NCBI RefSeq assembly: GCF_006385595.1
Contig: NZ_CP041046.1
Coordinates: 2,976,001-3,040,000, forward strand
Length of the DNA stretch: 64,000 bases
Source: Luteibacter pinisoli
Lineage (GTDB): Bacteria; Pseudomonadota; Gammaproteobacteria; Xanthomonadales; Rhodanobacteraceae
Reading direction: 5' to 3'
The notes beneath the pieces are model-generated. The model was not told where the DNA came from. It made no database searches and saw nothing but the letters and a program-made list of their open reading frames with translations. The position numbers and the translations under genes are program-made. Each line of letters opens with the position of its first letter. Within the stretch, counting starts at the first letter, position 1. Shown here piece after piece: positions 1-9,142 of this stretch.

Positions 1-176
1 CCGGAGACATCGCCGAAGAAGCGCGAGAAGGCCACGAAGTTGGTGTTCACCGCGAGGAGCATCAGCTCGATCGCCATGAGCAGCACGATCACGTTCTTGC
101 GGTTGATGAACATGCCGGCGACGGCGATGCAGAACAGGATCGCGCCGAGCACGATGTAATGGGAAAGCGTGATCAC
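1..176 (-). CDS. nuoK: NADH-quinone oxidoreductase subunit K (NuoK), 3' end cut by window edge
   Basis: Membrane subunit of proton-pumping complex I, homologous to MnhC/MrpC antiporter subunits. 58 codons are visible, including two hydrophobic helices and the conserved IELMLLAVN stretch in TM2, whose glutamate is required for proton transfer in the family. The rest of the roughly 100-residue protein lies beyond base 1. The start is GTG at 176, which overlaps the nuoJ stop in a GTGA arrangement, so translation is probably coupled. It is the last visible gene of the nuo operon, and nuoL-N should follow outside the window. Confidence 0.95.
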   Translation of the reverse strand, partial: MITLSHYIVLGAILFCIAVAGMFINRKNVIVLLMAIELMLLAVNTNFVAFSRFFGDVS

Positions 177-835
177 TTGGCGTTCTCCTGCGTCGGATCG
201 GCGGCCGGGGGCGCCGGCGGCGGCAGCACGGATGCCACCTGGCTCGGGGCCATCTTCACCACGCGCACGCGGTCGGTTGCCTGCACGGACACCTGCTGGG
301 CGGCCGACTGGTGACGCACGCCGAGGCGCTCGCGCAGGGTCAGGGCCACGGCGGCGACGACACCCACGGTCAGGATCAGGGCGGCGATTTCGAACGGCAG
401 CAGGAAGTCGGTGTACAGGGCCTGGCCCAGCCACGCGACGTTCGAGCTGCCGGCCGGGTTCGGGCCGAGCGTGTGGGCGTGCATGGCCTTCACGCCGATC
501 ATCGCCAGCATTTCAACCAGCATGACCACGGCGACGATGATGCCCACCGGCAGGTAGCGGATGAAGCCCTCGCGGACGACCTCCTGCTTGATGTCCAGCA
601 TCATGACCACGAACAGGAACAGCACCATCACCGCGCCGACGTAGACGACGACGAGGGCGATGGCCAGGAACTCCGCTTCGGCAAGGAGCCACACGCAGGC
701 CATGCTGAAGAAGGTCAGCACGAGCGACAGCACGGCATGCACCGAGTTGCGCACGGTGATGACCATGAGCCCTGCAAGGACGGCAACGCCGGCAAAGAGG
801 TAAAAACAGATGAGTTGAAGCAGATCGGTATTCAT
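173..835 (-). CDS. nuoJ: NADH-quinone oxidoreductase subunit J (NuoJ)
   Basis: Membrane subunit of complex I, 220 residues. The first ~165 residues hold about five transmembrane segments, starting with LICFYLFAGVAVLAG and including the family's VVVYVGAVMVLFLFVVMML segment, the TM3 region that carries a pi-bulge in known structures. The tail after residue ~170 is polar and rich in Ala/Pro/Gln, as in other Xanthomonadales NuoJ. It lies 17 bases downstream of nuoI and overlaps nuoK by 4 bases, so it belongs to the same transcript. Identification is firm from motif and order. Confidence 0.96.
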   Translation of the reverse strand: MNTDLLQLICFYLFAGVAVLAGLMVITVRNSVHAVLSLVLTFFSMACVWLLAEAEFLAIALVVVYVGAVMVLFLFVVMMLDIKQEVVREGFIRYLPVGIIVAVVMLVEMLAMIGVKAMHAHTLGPNPAGSSNVAWLGQALYTDFLLPFEIAALILTVGVVAAVALTLRERLGVRHQSAAQQVSVQATDRVRVVKMAPSQVASVLPPPAPPAADPTQENAK

Positions 836-852
836 CGTATGTCCCGGGCCCC

Positions 853-1344
853 TTAGCGGTAAGCCGCGTCCTGGGCGCGGGCGGCAGCGATGTCCTGCTC
901 GAAGCGGTCACCGATGGCCAGCAGCTGGGCCTTGGTCACCACGTTCTCGCCGCGATGTTCCATGTGGTACTCGTGCACGTGGGTCTCCACGATGGAATCA
1001 ACCGGGCAGCTCTCTTCGCAGAAGCCGCAGAAGATGCACTTGAACAGGTCGATGTCGTAACGGGTGGTGCGGCGCTGGCCATCTTCCGGGCGCGGGGCCG
1101 AGTCGATGGTGATCGCCAGGGCCGGGCACACCGCCTCGCACAGCTTGCACGCGATGCAGCGCTCTTCACCGTTGGCGTAACGGCGCAGGGCGTGCAGGCC
1201 ACGGAAGCGGTTCGACTTGGGAATGTGCTCGAACGGATAGCGCATCGTGTACTTCGGGCTGAACATGTAACGCATGGTCAGGCCCATGCCCTTGAACAGC
1301 TCGAGCAGCAGGAGGCTCTTGAAATAGTGGGTTACGCGGGACAT
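853..1344 (-). CDS. nuoI: NADH-quinone oxidoreductase subunit I (NuoI), two [4Fe-4S] ferredoxin-like
   Basis: Peripheral-arm subunit that carries electrons from NuoG towards NuoB through clusters N6a and N6b. Two CxxCxxCxxxCP motifs are present, with cysteines 63/66/69/73 and 103/106/109/113 in 163 residues, the usual length. The N-terminal LLLLELFKGMGLT segment is the amphipathic helix that sits on the membrane next to NuoH. It is 6 bases downstream of nuoH in the minus-strand nuo operon. No unusual feature is seen. Confidence 0.97.
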   Translation of the reverse strand: MSRVTHYFKSLLLLELFKGMGLTMRYMFSPKYTMRYPFEHIPKSNRFRGLHALRRYANGEERCIACKLCEAVCPALAITIDSAPRPEDGQRRTTRYDIDLFKCIFCGFCEESCPVDSIVETHVHEYHMEHRGENVVTKAQLLAIGDRFEQDIAAARAQDAAYR

Positions 1345-1350
1345 GGCTCT

Positions 1351-2373
1351 TTAGGCTCCCGTGCCGATGTGGACCCAGCCGAAATACTTCATGCAGCCGG
1401 CGACGAGGACCCAGACGATGGTGATGGGAATGAAGACCTTCCAGCCGAGACGCATGATCTGGTCGTAGCGGTAGCGCGGGAAGCTGGCGCGGAACCACAG
1501 GAACAGGAAGGCAAAGATGAAGACCTTCAGGAACAGCCAGAGGATGCTGGCATGGCCGATGAAGCCCCACGATTCGGGGAACGGCGACAGCCAGCCGCCC
1601 ACGAACAGGATCGAGGAGAGGAAGCTCACCAGGATCATGTTGGCGTATTCAGCCAGGAAGAACAGCGCGAACGGCGAGCCGGAGTACTCAACGTGGAAGC
1701 CAGCGACGATTTCCGATTCGCCTTCCGCCACGTCGAACGGTGCGCGGTTGGTTTCCGCCACGCCCGAGACGAAGTAGATGACGAACACCGGCAGCAGCGG
1801 AATCCAGTACCAGCTCAGTGCGCCGCCGGCCTGTGCGTCGACGATGGCCGTCAGGTTCAGGCTACCGGTCAGCACCAGCACGCAGACGATGGACATGCCC
1901 ATCGCCAGCTCGTAGGAGATGACCTGCGCCGCGGCGCGCATGGCGCCAAGCATCGCGTAACGCGAGTTGGAGGCCCAGCCGGCGAGGATGATGCCGTACA
2001 CGCCCATCGAGGTCATCGCCAGCAGGTACAGCACGCCAGCGTTGACGTTGGCGAGCACCACGCCCGGGGCAAACGGAACCACCGCCCACGCGCACAGGGC
2101 GGGCACGAGGGCCAGCATCGGTGCGAGGTAGTACAGGAACTTGTTCGCGTTGGTCGGCAGCACCACTTCCTTCAGAAGCAGCTTGACCACGTCCGCGAAC
2201 GCCTGCAGCAGGCCGGCGGGGCCCACTTTGTTGGGCCCCATGCGGACGTGCATCCAGCCCAGCACCTTGCGCTCCCACCAGACGTAAAGCGCGACGCCGA
2301 TAACCAGCGGCAGCACGATCGCCAGGATGAACAGCACCGGCAGCAAGAGGTGGTCGAAGAGTTGATCGGCCAT
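1351..2373 (-). CDS. nuoH: NADH-quinone oxidoreductase subunit H (NuoH)
   Basis: Membrane subunit that forms most of the quinone-binding chamber of complex I. The 340 residues give about eight transmembrane helices. Family signatures are visible: WWERKVLGWMHVRMGPNKVG near residues 28-47, and the charged loop ETNRAPFDVAEGESEIVAG near 206-224, which faces NuoB/NuoD. It starts with ATG three bases after the nuoG stop and precedes nuoI by 6 bases. The short spacings imply one polycistronic message with coupled translation. Confidence 0.97.
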   Translation of the reverse strand: MADQLFDHLLLPVLFILAIVLPLVIGVALYVWWERKVLGWMHVRMGPNKVGPAGLLQAFADVVKLLLKEVVLPTNANKFLYYLAPMLALVPALCAWAVVPFAPGVVLANVNAGVLYLLAMTSMGVYGIILAGWASNSRYAMLGAMRAAAQVISYELAMGMSIVCVLVLTGSLNLTAIVDAQAGGALSWYWIPLLPVFVIYFVSGVAETNRAPFDVAEGESEIVAGFHVEYSGSPFALFFLAEYANMILVSFLSSILFVGGWLSPFPESWGFIGHASILWLFLKVFIFAFLFLWFRASFPRYRYDQIMRLGWKVFIPITIVWVLVAGCMKYFGWVHIGTGA

Positions 2374-2376
2374 GGG

Positions 2377-4692
2377 TTACGCCTTGCTCAGGGTGATGGC
2401 AGCGCCGTACGGCGGCAGCATCGCGGTTTCGGAAAGCGCGGCCTCGATCCACGCGGCGCCCTTCGGCACCGACGCATCGACAACCACCGGGAGCACGCTG
2501 TCACCGACGCGCGCGCTGCCGCCATCGGCCAGGCCGAGCGTGCCGGCGTCGTCCGCGTTGATGCGGATGGCGGCCGGACGGTTCAGCGGATGCGCGTTCA
2601 GGGCACCCGCGCGGCGCAGGACAGCGTCACCGCGGTAGATGGGCACCGTGGCCAGGCGCGAGAACGAGACGCCCGAAACGCGCTGGGCGAGCACCGGACG
2701 AACGTCCGTCGGGCGCTCCAGCATGCCGTCGCGCAGGCCGGCGAGGTCATCGAACTCGAAACCGGACACACCGAGCATGCCGCCAAGGGCGCGCAGCACC
2801 TTCCAGCCTTCGCGCGCTTCGCCCGGCGCCTTGGCACCGGCGAGCACGGTCTGGGCGGTGCCTTCGGCATTGACCAGGGTGCCTTCCAGTTCCGGCGTCA
2901 GCGCGATCGGGAGGATCACGTCGGCCGAATCCTTGAGCGCATCCGAAGCGTAGGCCGCGAAGGCGACCACGGTCTGCGCCGAATGCATGGCCTGCTGGGC
3001 CAGTGCGCCGTCGGCGAAATCGTGCGGCGGCTCCACGTTGTAGAGCACGTAGCCCTTGCGCGGCTGGGCCAGCATGGCGCGCGCATCGAGGCCACCCGCC
3101 GTCGGCAGCACGCCGACGGCAGACAGGCCGATGGCGTTGGCGCCGGTCGGGATTTCGTTGTACGCCGCACCGGCAGCCTGCGCGATGAACCGCGCGATGG
3201 CACGCAGCCAGGAGGCTTCCGGATGGTTGGCGGCGGCGTGGCCGAAGATCACCACGGCGCCTTCCACGGCGAACGCCTTGTAGGCAGCGCGGTGCTCGTC
3301 GGTCGTCGTCGCCGCGTTCACCACGCTGGCGATCGATTCCGGCACGGCCGCACCGGACTCGGCAGCCACCTTGGCGAACTGCAGCAGCTCGGCGACGAGC
3401 TCGTGCGGTGCCGCCACGGCTTCACCGGCCAGCGGATAGTTGAAGTTGAAATGCGCCGGGTTGACGGCAAACACCATGGCGCCCTTCTTGGCGGCCTGGC
3501 GGATGCGGTGGTTGAGCAGCGGCACTTCGTTGCGCAGGTCCGAACCGACCAGCAGCGCGCTCTTCACCTTGTCGAGCGAAGCCACGGCCGAGGCAAACGG
3601 CTTGGCGAACGCGTTGTCGGCGAAGTCGAGCTGACGCAGGCGGTGATCGACGTGGGCGCTGCCCAGGCCACGCGCCAGGCGGACGAGCAGCTCGCCCTCC
3701 TCGTTCGTCGTTGCCGGGTTCACTAGGATGCCGAGGTCGGCACCCGAGACGCTCTTCAGCGCTTCGCGGGCCACCGACAGCGCGTCGTCCCACGTAGTGG
3801 TCGCCCACTGGCCGTTACGCTTGACCATCGGCGCCTTGACGCGATCCGCCGCGTACAGGCCCTGGTGGCTGTAGCGGTCACGGTCGGACAGCCAGCACTC
3901 GTTGATCGATTCGTTATCGCGCGGCACCGTGCGCAGCACTTCGCCGCGGCGCGTGTGCAGCCACAGGTTGGAGCCGAGCGCGTCGTGATACGCCACGGAC
4001 GGGCGAGCCACCAGCTCCCAGGCGCGGGCCTGGAACTGGAACGGCTTGTTGGTCAGCGCGCCCACCGGGCAAACGTCGATGATGTTGCCCGACAGTTCGC
4101 TCTCGATGGTCTTGCCGATGTAGGTGCCGATCTCGAGGTTTTCACCGCGGCTCATGCCACCCAGCTCGTACGTGCCCGCGATCTCGCTCGTGAAGCGGAC
4201 GCAGCGCGTGCACTGGATGCAGCGGGTCATCTCGGTGGCGATCAGCGGGCCGAGGTTCTCGTCGGCCACCGTACGCTTGCGCTCGACATAGCGGGACACA
4301 GAACGGCCGTAGCCGAGCGAGACGTCCTGCAGTTCGCATTCGCCGCCCTGGTCGCAGATCGGGCAGTCCAGCGGATGGTTGATCAGCAGGAACTCCATCA
4401 CGTTGCGCTGTGACTTCAGTGCCTTGTCCGAACGCGTGAACACCTTCATGCCCTCGCCTACCGGCGTGGCGCAGGCCGGTGCCGGCTTCGGCATCTTCTC
4501 GATCTCCACCAGGCACATGCGGCAGTTGGCGGCGATCGGGAGCTTGCGGTGGTAGCAGAAGCGCGGGATGGCGATACCGACGGCATCGGCCGCCTGGATA
4601 ATCATCGCTCCCTTGGCTACCTGCACGGGGACGCCGTCAATCTCGATATTGACGAGGTCCGGCGCGGCGTTGGCTACGGGCTGCGCACTCAT
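2377..4692 (-). CDS. nuoG: NADH-quinone oxidoreductase subunit G (NuoG)
   Basis: Largest peripheral subunit, 771 residues with the chosen start. Cluster ligands are visible in order: [2Fe-2S] cysteines 46/57/60/74, N3 ligands His106 with Cys110/113/119, and N4 cysteines 158/161/164/208. The remainder is a molybdopterin-oxidoreductase-like fold that has lost cofactor binding in this family. I chose the ATG at 4692 because it overlaps the nuoF stop in ATGA and gives the usual N-terminus. A longer open frame upstream (to 4806) runs back into nuoF and is rejected. Confidence 0.96.
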   Translation of the reverse strand: MSAQPVANAAPDLVNIEIDGVPVQVAKGAMIIQAADAVGIAIPRFCYHRKLPIAANCRMCLVEIEKMPKPAPACATPVGEGMKVFTRSDKALKSQRNVMEFLLINHPLDCPICDQGGECELQDVSLGYGRSVSRYVERKRTVADENLGPLIATEMTRCIQCTRCVRFTSEIAGTYELGGMSRGENLEIGTYIGKTIESELSGNIIDVCPVGALTNKPFQFQARAWELVARPSVAYHDALGSNLWLHTRRGEVLRTVPRDNESINECWLSDRDRYSHQGLYAADRVKAPMVKRNGQWATTTWDDALSVAREALKSVSGADLGILVNPATTNEEGELLVRLARGLGSAHVDHRLRQLDFADNAFAKPFASAVASLDKVKSALLVGSDLRNEVPLLNHRIRQAAKKGAMVFAVNPAHFNFNYPLAGEAVAAPHELVAELLQFAKVAAESGAAVPESIASVVNAATTTDEHRAAYKAFAVEGAVVIFGHAAANHPEASWLRAIARFIAQAAGAAYNEIPTGANAIGLSAVGVLPTAGGLDARAMLAQPRKGYVLYNVEPPHDFADGALAQQAMHSAQTVVAFAAYASDALKDSADVILPIALTPELEGTLVNAEGTAQTVLAGAKAPGEAREGWKVLRALGGMLGVSGFEFDDLAGLRDGMLERPTDVRPVLAQRVSGVSFSRLATVPIYRGDAVLRRAGALNAHPLNRPAAIRINADDAGTLGLADGGSARVGDSVLPVVVDASVPKGAAWIEAALSETAMLPPYGAAITLSKA

Positions 4693-6032
4693 GCAGCGAC
4701 TCCAGTGGTGGCCGTGCCAGCCGGGCCGTCCACGATGGAACGGCCATGCTGCACGTAGTATTCGAATTCGTGCCAGAAGTGGTACAGGAAGCCCTGCACC
4801 GGCCACGCGGCGGCTTCACCGAAGGCGCAGATGGTGTGGCCTTCGATCTGGCCCGCGACGGCCTTCAGGCGATGCAGGTCATCCTGCGTGCCCTTGCCTT
4901 CCACGATGCGCGACAGCACGCGATGCATCCAGCCGGTGCCTTCGCGGCACGGGGTGCACTGGCCGCACGATTCGGCCATGTAGAAGCGCGAGATGCGGTG
5001 GCAGGCGCGGACCATGCAGGTCTTGTCGTCCATCACGATGACGGCACCCGAACCCAGGCCCGAACCCGCCTTCTGCAGCGAGTCGTAGTCCATGGTGCAT
5101 TCCATCATCTTCTCGGCCGGCAACACCTTCATCGAGGAGCCGCCGGGGATGACCGCCTTCAGCTTGTTACCGGTGCGGACGCCGCCGGCCATGGCCAGCA
5201 GGTCGGCGAACGGCGTGCCCAGCTTGATCTCGAAGTTGCCCGGGTTGTTCACGTGGCCGGAGACCGAGAAGATCTTCGGGCCGCCGTTGTTCGGCTTGCC
5301 GATGTTGAGGAACCACTCCGCGCCGTTGCGCAGGATGGCCGGCACCGAGGCATAGGTCTCGGTGTTGTTGATCGTCGTCGGACGGCCATACAGGCCAAAG
5401 CCGGCCGGGAACGGCGGCTTGAAGCGCGGCTGGCCCTTCTTGCCTTCCAGCGATTCCATCAGCGCGGTTTCTTCGCCGCAGATGTACGCGCCGGCGCCGA
5501 GGGCGTTGTAGATATCGACGTCGATACCGGTGCCATCGATGTTCTTGCCGAGCAGGCCCGCGGCGTAGGCTTCCGCCAGCGCCTCTTCGATGTGCTCGAA
5601 CGGCTCGTGGTGGAACTCACCGCGCAGGTAGTTGTAGGCCACGGTGGAACCGGTGCAGTAGCACGCGATCGCCAGGCCTTCGAGTACCGAATGCGGGTTG
5701 AAGCGCAGGATGTCGCGATCCTTGCAGGTACCCGGCTCGGATTCATCCGAGTTGCAAAGGATGTACTTCTGGCCCGGCGCGTTGCGCGGCATGAACGACC
5801 ACTTCAGGCCTGTCGGGAAGCCGGCGCCGCCACGGCCGCGCAGCGAGCTCTTCTTGATCTCTTCGATCAGCGCCGCCGGATCCGGCTTTTCAGCCAGGAT
5901 CCTGCGCCACGCCTTCCAGCCGTCGACTTTCTCGTAGCTCTCGAGCGACCACGGCTTTTCAAAATGCAGGGTCGTGTAGACGACCTGGTGTTCCTGGGGT
6001 GCGGGTCCGACCGGACCAGTGGTGCTAGCCAT
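4689..6032 (-). CDS. nuoF: NADH-quinone oxidoreductase subunit F (NuoF), NADH/FMN-binding
   Basis: Entry point for electrons: binds NADH, FMN and the N3-type [4Fe-4S] cluster. The NADH-binding glycine loop GRGGAGFPTG is at residues 66-75 and the FMN-site stretch CNSDESEPGT at about 93-102. The cluster motif ESCGQCTPCREG has Cys356/359/362, with the fourth ligand near Cys402. At 447 residues it has a normal length. It follows nuoE by 9 bases and overlaps nuoG by 4, consistent with co-translation of the dehydrogenase module E-F-G. Confidence 0.97.
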   Translation of the reverse strand: MASTTGPVGPAPQEHQVVYTTLHFEKPWSLESYEKVDGWKAWRRILAEKPDPAALIEEIKKSSLRGRGGAGFPTGLKWSFMPRNAPGQKYILCNSDESEPGTCKDRDILRFNPHSVLEGLAIACYCTGSTVAYNYLRGEFHHEPFEHIEEALAEAYAAGLLGKNIDGTGIDVDIYNALGAGAYICGEETALMESLEGKKGQPRFKPPFPAGFGLYGRPTTINNTETYASVPAILRNGAEWFLNIGKPNNGGPKIFSVSGHVNNPGNFEIKLGTPFADLLAMAGGVRTGNKLKAVIPGGSSMKVLPAEKMMECTMDYDSLQKAGSGLGSGAVIVMDDKTCMVRACHRISRFYMAESCGQCTPCREGTGWMHRVLSRIVEGKGTQDDLHRLKAVAGQIEGHTICAFGEAAAWPVQGFLYHFWHEFEYYVQHGRSIVDGPAGTATTGVAA

Positions 6033-6041
6033 TGCCGTTCC

Positions 6042-6569
6042 TCACTTAAGGCCGTCGAGCAGCGCGTCGACCGATTCGGTCGTCAGCTTCTCGTGGTAAT
6101 GACCGTTGACCACCATCATCGGCGCGCCAGCGCACGCGGCCAGGCACTCCTCTTCCTGCTTGAGGTAGATGCGGCCGTCGGCGGTGCTCTCGCCGGTCTT
6201 GATGCCCAGCTTCTTCTCGCAATGGCGCACGATGCCTTCGGCACCGTTGAGCCAGCACGAGATGTTGGTGCAGATGGCGACGTTGTTGCGGCCCACGGGC
6301 GTGGTCTCGAACATCGAGTAGAAGCTCGCGACTTCGTACGCCCAGATCGGCGGCAGGTCGAGGTACTTCGCGACCGCCGTGATCAGTTCATCGGTGAGGT
6401 AACCGACGTTCTGTTCCTGGGCCGCCATCAGCGACTGGATCAGCGCCGAGCGCTTGCGATCCGGCGGGAACTTGGACACCCAGTGGTCGATATGTTCGCG
6501 GGTGTGATCGTTGAGCACGGCGAACGGATCAACGTCCTTTACCTGCTCGAAATGACCGGTGGCTTTCAT
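6042..6569 (-). CDS. nuoE: NADH-quinone oxidoreductase subunit E (NuoE), [2Fe-2S]
   Basis: Small dehydrogenase-module subunit carrying off-pathway cluster N1a in a thioredoxin-like fold. The four ligands are Cys100, Cys105, Cys142 and Cys146 in a 175-residue protein, the typical length and spacing for the 24-kDa family. The N-terminal half is helical and contacts NuoF. It lies 20 bases downstream of nuoD and 9 bases upstream of nuoF in the minus-strand operon. Nothing unusual is seen. Confidence 0.96.
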   Translation of the reverse strand: MKATGHFEQVKDVDPFAVLNDHTREHIDHWVSKFPPDRKRSALIQSLMAAQEQNVGYLTDELITAVAKYLDLPPIWAYEVASFYSMFETTPVGRNNVAICTNISCWLNGAEGIVRHCEKKLGIKTGESTADGRIYLKQEEECLAACAGAPMMVVNGHYHEKLTTESVDALLDGLK

Positions 6570-6589
6570 GATTCTTATACTCCGTCGAC

Positions 6590-7843
6590 TTAGCGGTCGA
6601 CTTCGCCGAAGACGAGATCGTAGGTGCCGATCATCGCGACGACGTCGGCGAGCATGTGGCCCCGCACGAAGGCGTCCATCGAAGACAGGTGGGCGAAGCC
6701 GGGCGCGCGCAGGTGCACGCGGAACGGCTTGTTGGCACCGTCGGAAACGAGGTAGCAGCCAAATTCACCCTTCGGTGCTTCCACGGCGGCATAGGTTTCG
6801 CCGGCCGGGACGCCATAGCCCTCGGTGAAGAGCTTGAAGTGGTGGATCAGCGCTTCCATGTCGTTTTTCATTTCGACACGGCTGGGCGGGGCGACCTTGT
6901 AGTTCTGCACCATCACCGGGCCCGGGTTGGCCTTGAGCCAATCCACGCACTGGCGAATGATGCGGTTGGACTGGCGCATTTCTTCCACGCGAACCAGGTA
7001 ACGGTCGTAGCAGTCGCCGTTGACGCCGACGGGAACGTCGAAATCCATGTGCTCGTAGGCGGCGTACGGCTGCTTCTTGCGAAGATCCCACGCGATGCCC
7101 GAACCACGCAGCATGGCGCCGGTCATGCCCCAGGCCTGGGCCTTCTCGGGCGAGACGATGCCGATGCCGACGGTACGCTGCTTCCAGATACGGTTGTTGG
7201 TGAGCAGCAATTCGTACTCATCCACGCGCGCCGGGAAGTCGTTGGTGAACTCCGTGAGGTAGTCCAGCATCGAACCTTCGCGCCAGTTGTTCAGGCGCTT
7301 GAGGTCGCCACCCTTGTGCCACGGCGATTCGCGGTACTGCGGCATCTGCTCCGGCAGGTCGCGGTACACGCCGCCCGGGCGGTAGTACGTGGCGTGCATG
7401 CGCGCGCCGGAAACAGCCTCGTACACGTCCATGAGCTCTTCGCGCTCACGGAAGGCGTACAGGAACACGGCCATCGCGCCCAGGTCGAGCGCGTTGGAAC
7501 CGACCCACATCAGGTGGTTCAGGATGCGGGTGATCTCGTCGAACATCGTGCGGATGTACTGCGCGCGAACCGGCGCCTCGATCCCCATGAGGTTTTCGAT
7601 GGCGCGCACGTAGGCGTGCTCGTTGCACATCATCGACACGTAGTCGAGGCGGTCCATGTAACCGATGGACTGGTTGAACGGCTTGGACTCGGCGAGCTTC
7701 TCGGTACCACGGTGCAGCAGGCCGATGTGCGGATCGGCACGGACGATGGTCTCGCCGTCCATCTCCAGCACCAGGCGCAGCACGCCGTGCGCAGCGGGAT
7801 GCTGCGGACCGAAGTTCATCGTGTAATTGCGGATCTCTTCCAC
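6590..7843 (-). CDS. nuoD: NADH-quinone oxidoreductase subunit D (NuoD), 49-kDa subunit
   Basis: Quinone-site subunit derived from the large subunit of [NiFe] hydrogenases but lacking the metal cysteines. The 417 residues start with MEEIRNYTMNFGPQHPAAHG, in which the GPQHPAAHG motif supplies the quinone-binding histidine, and the C-terminus ends GTYDLVFGEVDR as is typical. It lies 3 bases downstream of nuoC, so translation is tightly coupled. nuoC and nuoD are separate genes here, not the fused nuoCD of enterics. Confidence 0.97.
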   Translation of the reverse strand: MEEIRNYTMNFGPQHPAAHGVLRLVLEMDGETIVRADPHIGLLHRGTEKLAESKPFNQSIGYMDRLDYVSMMCNEHAYVRAIENLMGIEAPVRAQYIRTMFDEITRILNHLMWVGSNALDLGAMAVFLYAFREREELMDVYEAVSGARMHATYYRPGGVYRDLPEQMPQYRESPWHKGGDLKRLNNWREGSMLDYLTEFTNDFPARVDEYELLLTNNRIWKQRTVGIGIVSPEKAQAWGMTGAMLRGSGIAWDLRKKQPYAAYEHMDFDVPVGVNGDCYDRYLVRVEEMRQSNRIIRQCVDWLKANPGPVMVQNYKVAPPSRVEMKNDMEALIHHFKLFTEGYGVPAGETYAAVEAPKGEFGCYLVSDGANKPFRVHLRAPGFAHLSSMDAFVRGHMLADVVAMIGTYDLVFGEVDR

Positions 7844-7846
7844 GGC

Positions 7847-8575
7847 TTAATTCTCCCGCCAGCGGTCGGCGGCTTCCGCCCTGGCCTGATCGAGGTCGGC
7901 ATCGTTGCGGATCGTGCGCGGCACAAGCACGCGCGGCTCGATCGAAACCGGTTCGTAGACGACACGCTTCTGCTCGGCGTCGTAGCGAACTTCGACGTTG
8001 CCAATCAGCGGGAAGTCCTTGCGGAACGGATGGCCCACGAAGCCGTAATCGGTAAGGATGCGGCGCAGGTCGGGGTGGCCATCGAAAATGATGCCAAACA
8101 GGTCGAATGCTTCGCGCTCGAACCAGTCGGCGCCCGGCCACAGGCCCGTCACCGACGGCACCACCGGGAAGTTGTCGTCTTCGCAGAACGCGCGCAGGCG
8201 AATGCGCTGGTTATCTTCGATCGACAGCAGGTGGTACACGGCAGCGAAGCGGCGCGGCAGTTCTGCCGGACGCGGGCGCTCGGCCCAGGTGAAGCGGCCG
8301 ACCGCCTGGCCTTCGACGCCGCGCGAGAAGCTTTCGCCCTGCGCCGTGTCGGTGTCCCATTCGGTCTTGCCGTAGCTCAGGTAATCCACGCCACAGATGT
8401 CGATGAAGACGGTGAAGCGGAAACCCGCCTCGTCACGCAGCGCGGTGGCCACGGCGATCAGGTCGCGCGGGGCGACCTCGGCCGTGACTTCGTTGCGCTC
8501 GACCTTCACCGACAGCATGTCGCCGAAGCGTGCGGCGAGGCGTTCGACCAGCGAGGTCTCGTTATTAACGCTCAT
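7847..8575 (-). CDS. nuoC: NADH-quinone oxidoreductase subunit C (NuoC), 30-kDa subunit
   Basis: Peripheral-arm subunit without a redox cluster that packs against NuoD and NuoB. The family signature is visible as WFEREAFDLFGIIFDGHPDL followed by TDYGFVGHPFRKDFPL in the second half. The 242 residues include a C-terminal extension after RKDFPLIGNVEVRY, as in other proteobacteria. It is 12 bases downstream of nuoB and 3 bases upstream of nuoD. Identification is firm. Confidence 0.96.
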   Translation of the reverse strand: MSVNNETSLVERLAARFGDMLSVKVERNEVTAEVAPRDLIAVATALRDEAGFRFTVFIDICGVDYLSYGKTEWDTDTAQGESFSRGVEGQAVGRFTWAERPRPAELPRRFAAVYHLLSIEDNQRIRLRAFCEDDNFPVVPSVTGLWPGADWFEREAFDLFGIIFDGHPDLRRILTDYGFVGHPFRKDFPLIGNVEVRYDAEQKRVVYEPVSIEPRVLVPRTIRNDADLDQARAEAADRWREN

Positions 8576-8587
8576 GTGCAGGCCCTG

Positions 8588-9142
8588 TTAGCGCGCGATC
8601 GTGTGGGTGCGGCGGATCTTCTTCTGCAGCTGCAGGATGCCGTGGATCAGCGCTTCGGCCGTCGGCGGGCAGCCCGGCACGTAGATGTCGACCGGCACGA
8701 TGCGATCGCAGCCACGCACGACCGAATACGAATAGTGGTAGTAGCCGCCGCCGTTGGCGCACGAGCCCATGGAGATCACCCACTTCGGCTCCGGCATCTG
8801 GTCGTAGACCTTGCGCAGGGCCGGGGCCATCTTGTTGACCAGGGTGCCGGCGACGATCATCACGTCGGACTGGCGCGGGCTGGGACGGAACACGACGCCG
8901 AAGCGATCGAGATCCAGGCGCGCCGCACCGGCGTGCATCATTTCCACCGCGCAGCAGGCCAGGCCGAACGTCATCGGCCACATCGAGCCGGTGCGCGCCC
9001 AGTTCATCAGGGCGTCGACGCTGGTGACGCCGAAGCCGCGCTGCGGCAGCGGGGCGTCGCCGTTCGGGCGGATGATGTCGTCAACGAGGTTGAGCGGCTC
9101 CGGGTTGTGCATCACCCGGTCGATGGTGGTCATCACTCCCAT
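8588..9142 (-). CDS. nuoB: NADH-quinone oxidoreductase subunit B (NuoB), N2 cluster
   Basis: Holds the terminal [4Fe-4S] cluster N2 that reduces quinone. Ligands are the tandem Cys63-Cys64 in GLACCAVEMM, Cys128 in GSCANGG and Cys158 in PGCPPTAEA, in 184 residues. Two starts are possible: ATG at 9142 (MGVMTT), which matches the length I recall for Xanthomonas homologues, and ATG at 9133, which overlaps the nuoA stop as ATGA. I list the longer form; the shorter one loses three residues only. Confidence 0.96.
   Translation of the reverse strand: MGVMTTIDRVMHNPEPLNLVDDIIRPNGDAPLPQRGFGVTSVDALMNWARTGSMWPMTFGLACCAVEMMHAGAARLDLDRFGVVFRPSPRQSDVMIVAGTLVNKMAPALRKVYDQMPEPKWVISMGSCANGGGYYHYSYSVVRGCDRIVPVDIYVPGCPPTAEALIHGILQLQKKIRRTHTIAR

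Noticed and set aside
955..3726. Plus-strand open frame of 923 codons across nuoI-nuoG
   Set aside because: It is the mirror frame of the high-GC nuo genes: His/Arg/Gln/Gly-rich, no domain, and completely overlaps well-supported genes. Similar long mirrors at 4746-6593, 6656-9169, 44161-46389, 46820-49225 and 60553-62112 were rejected for the same reason.
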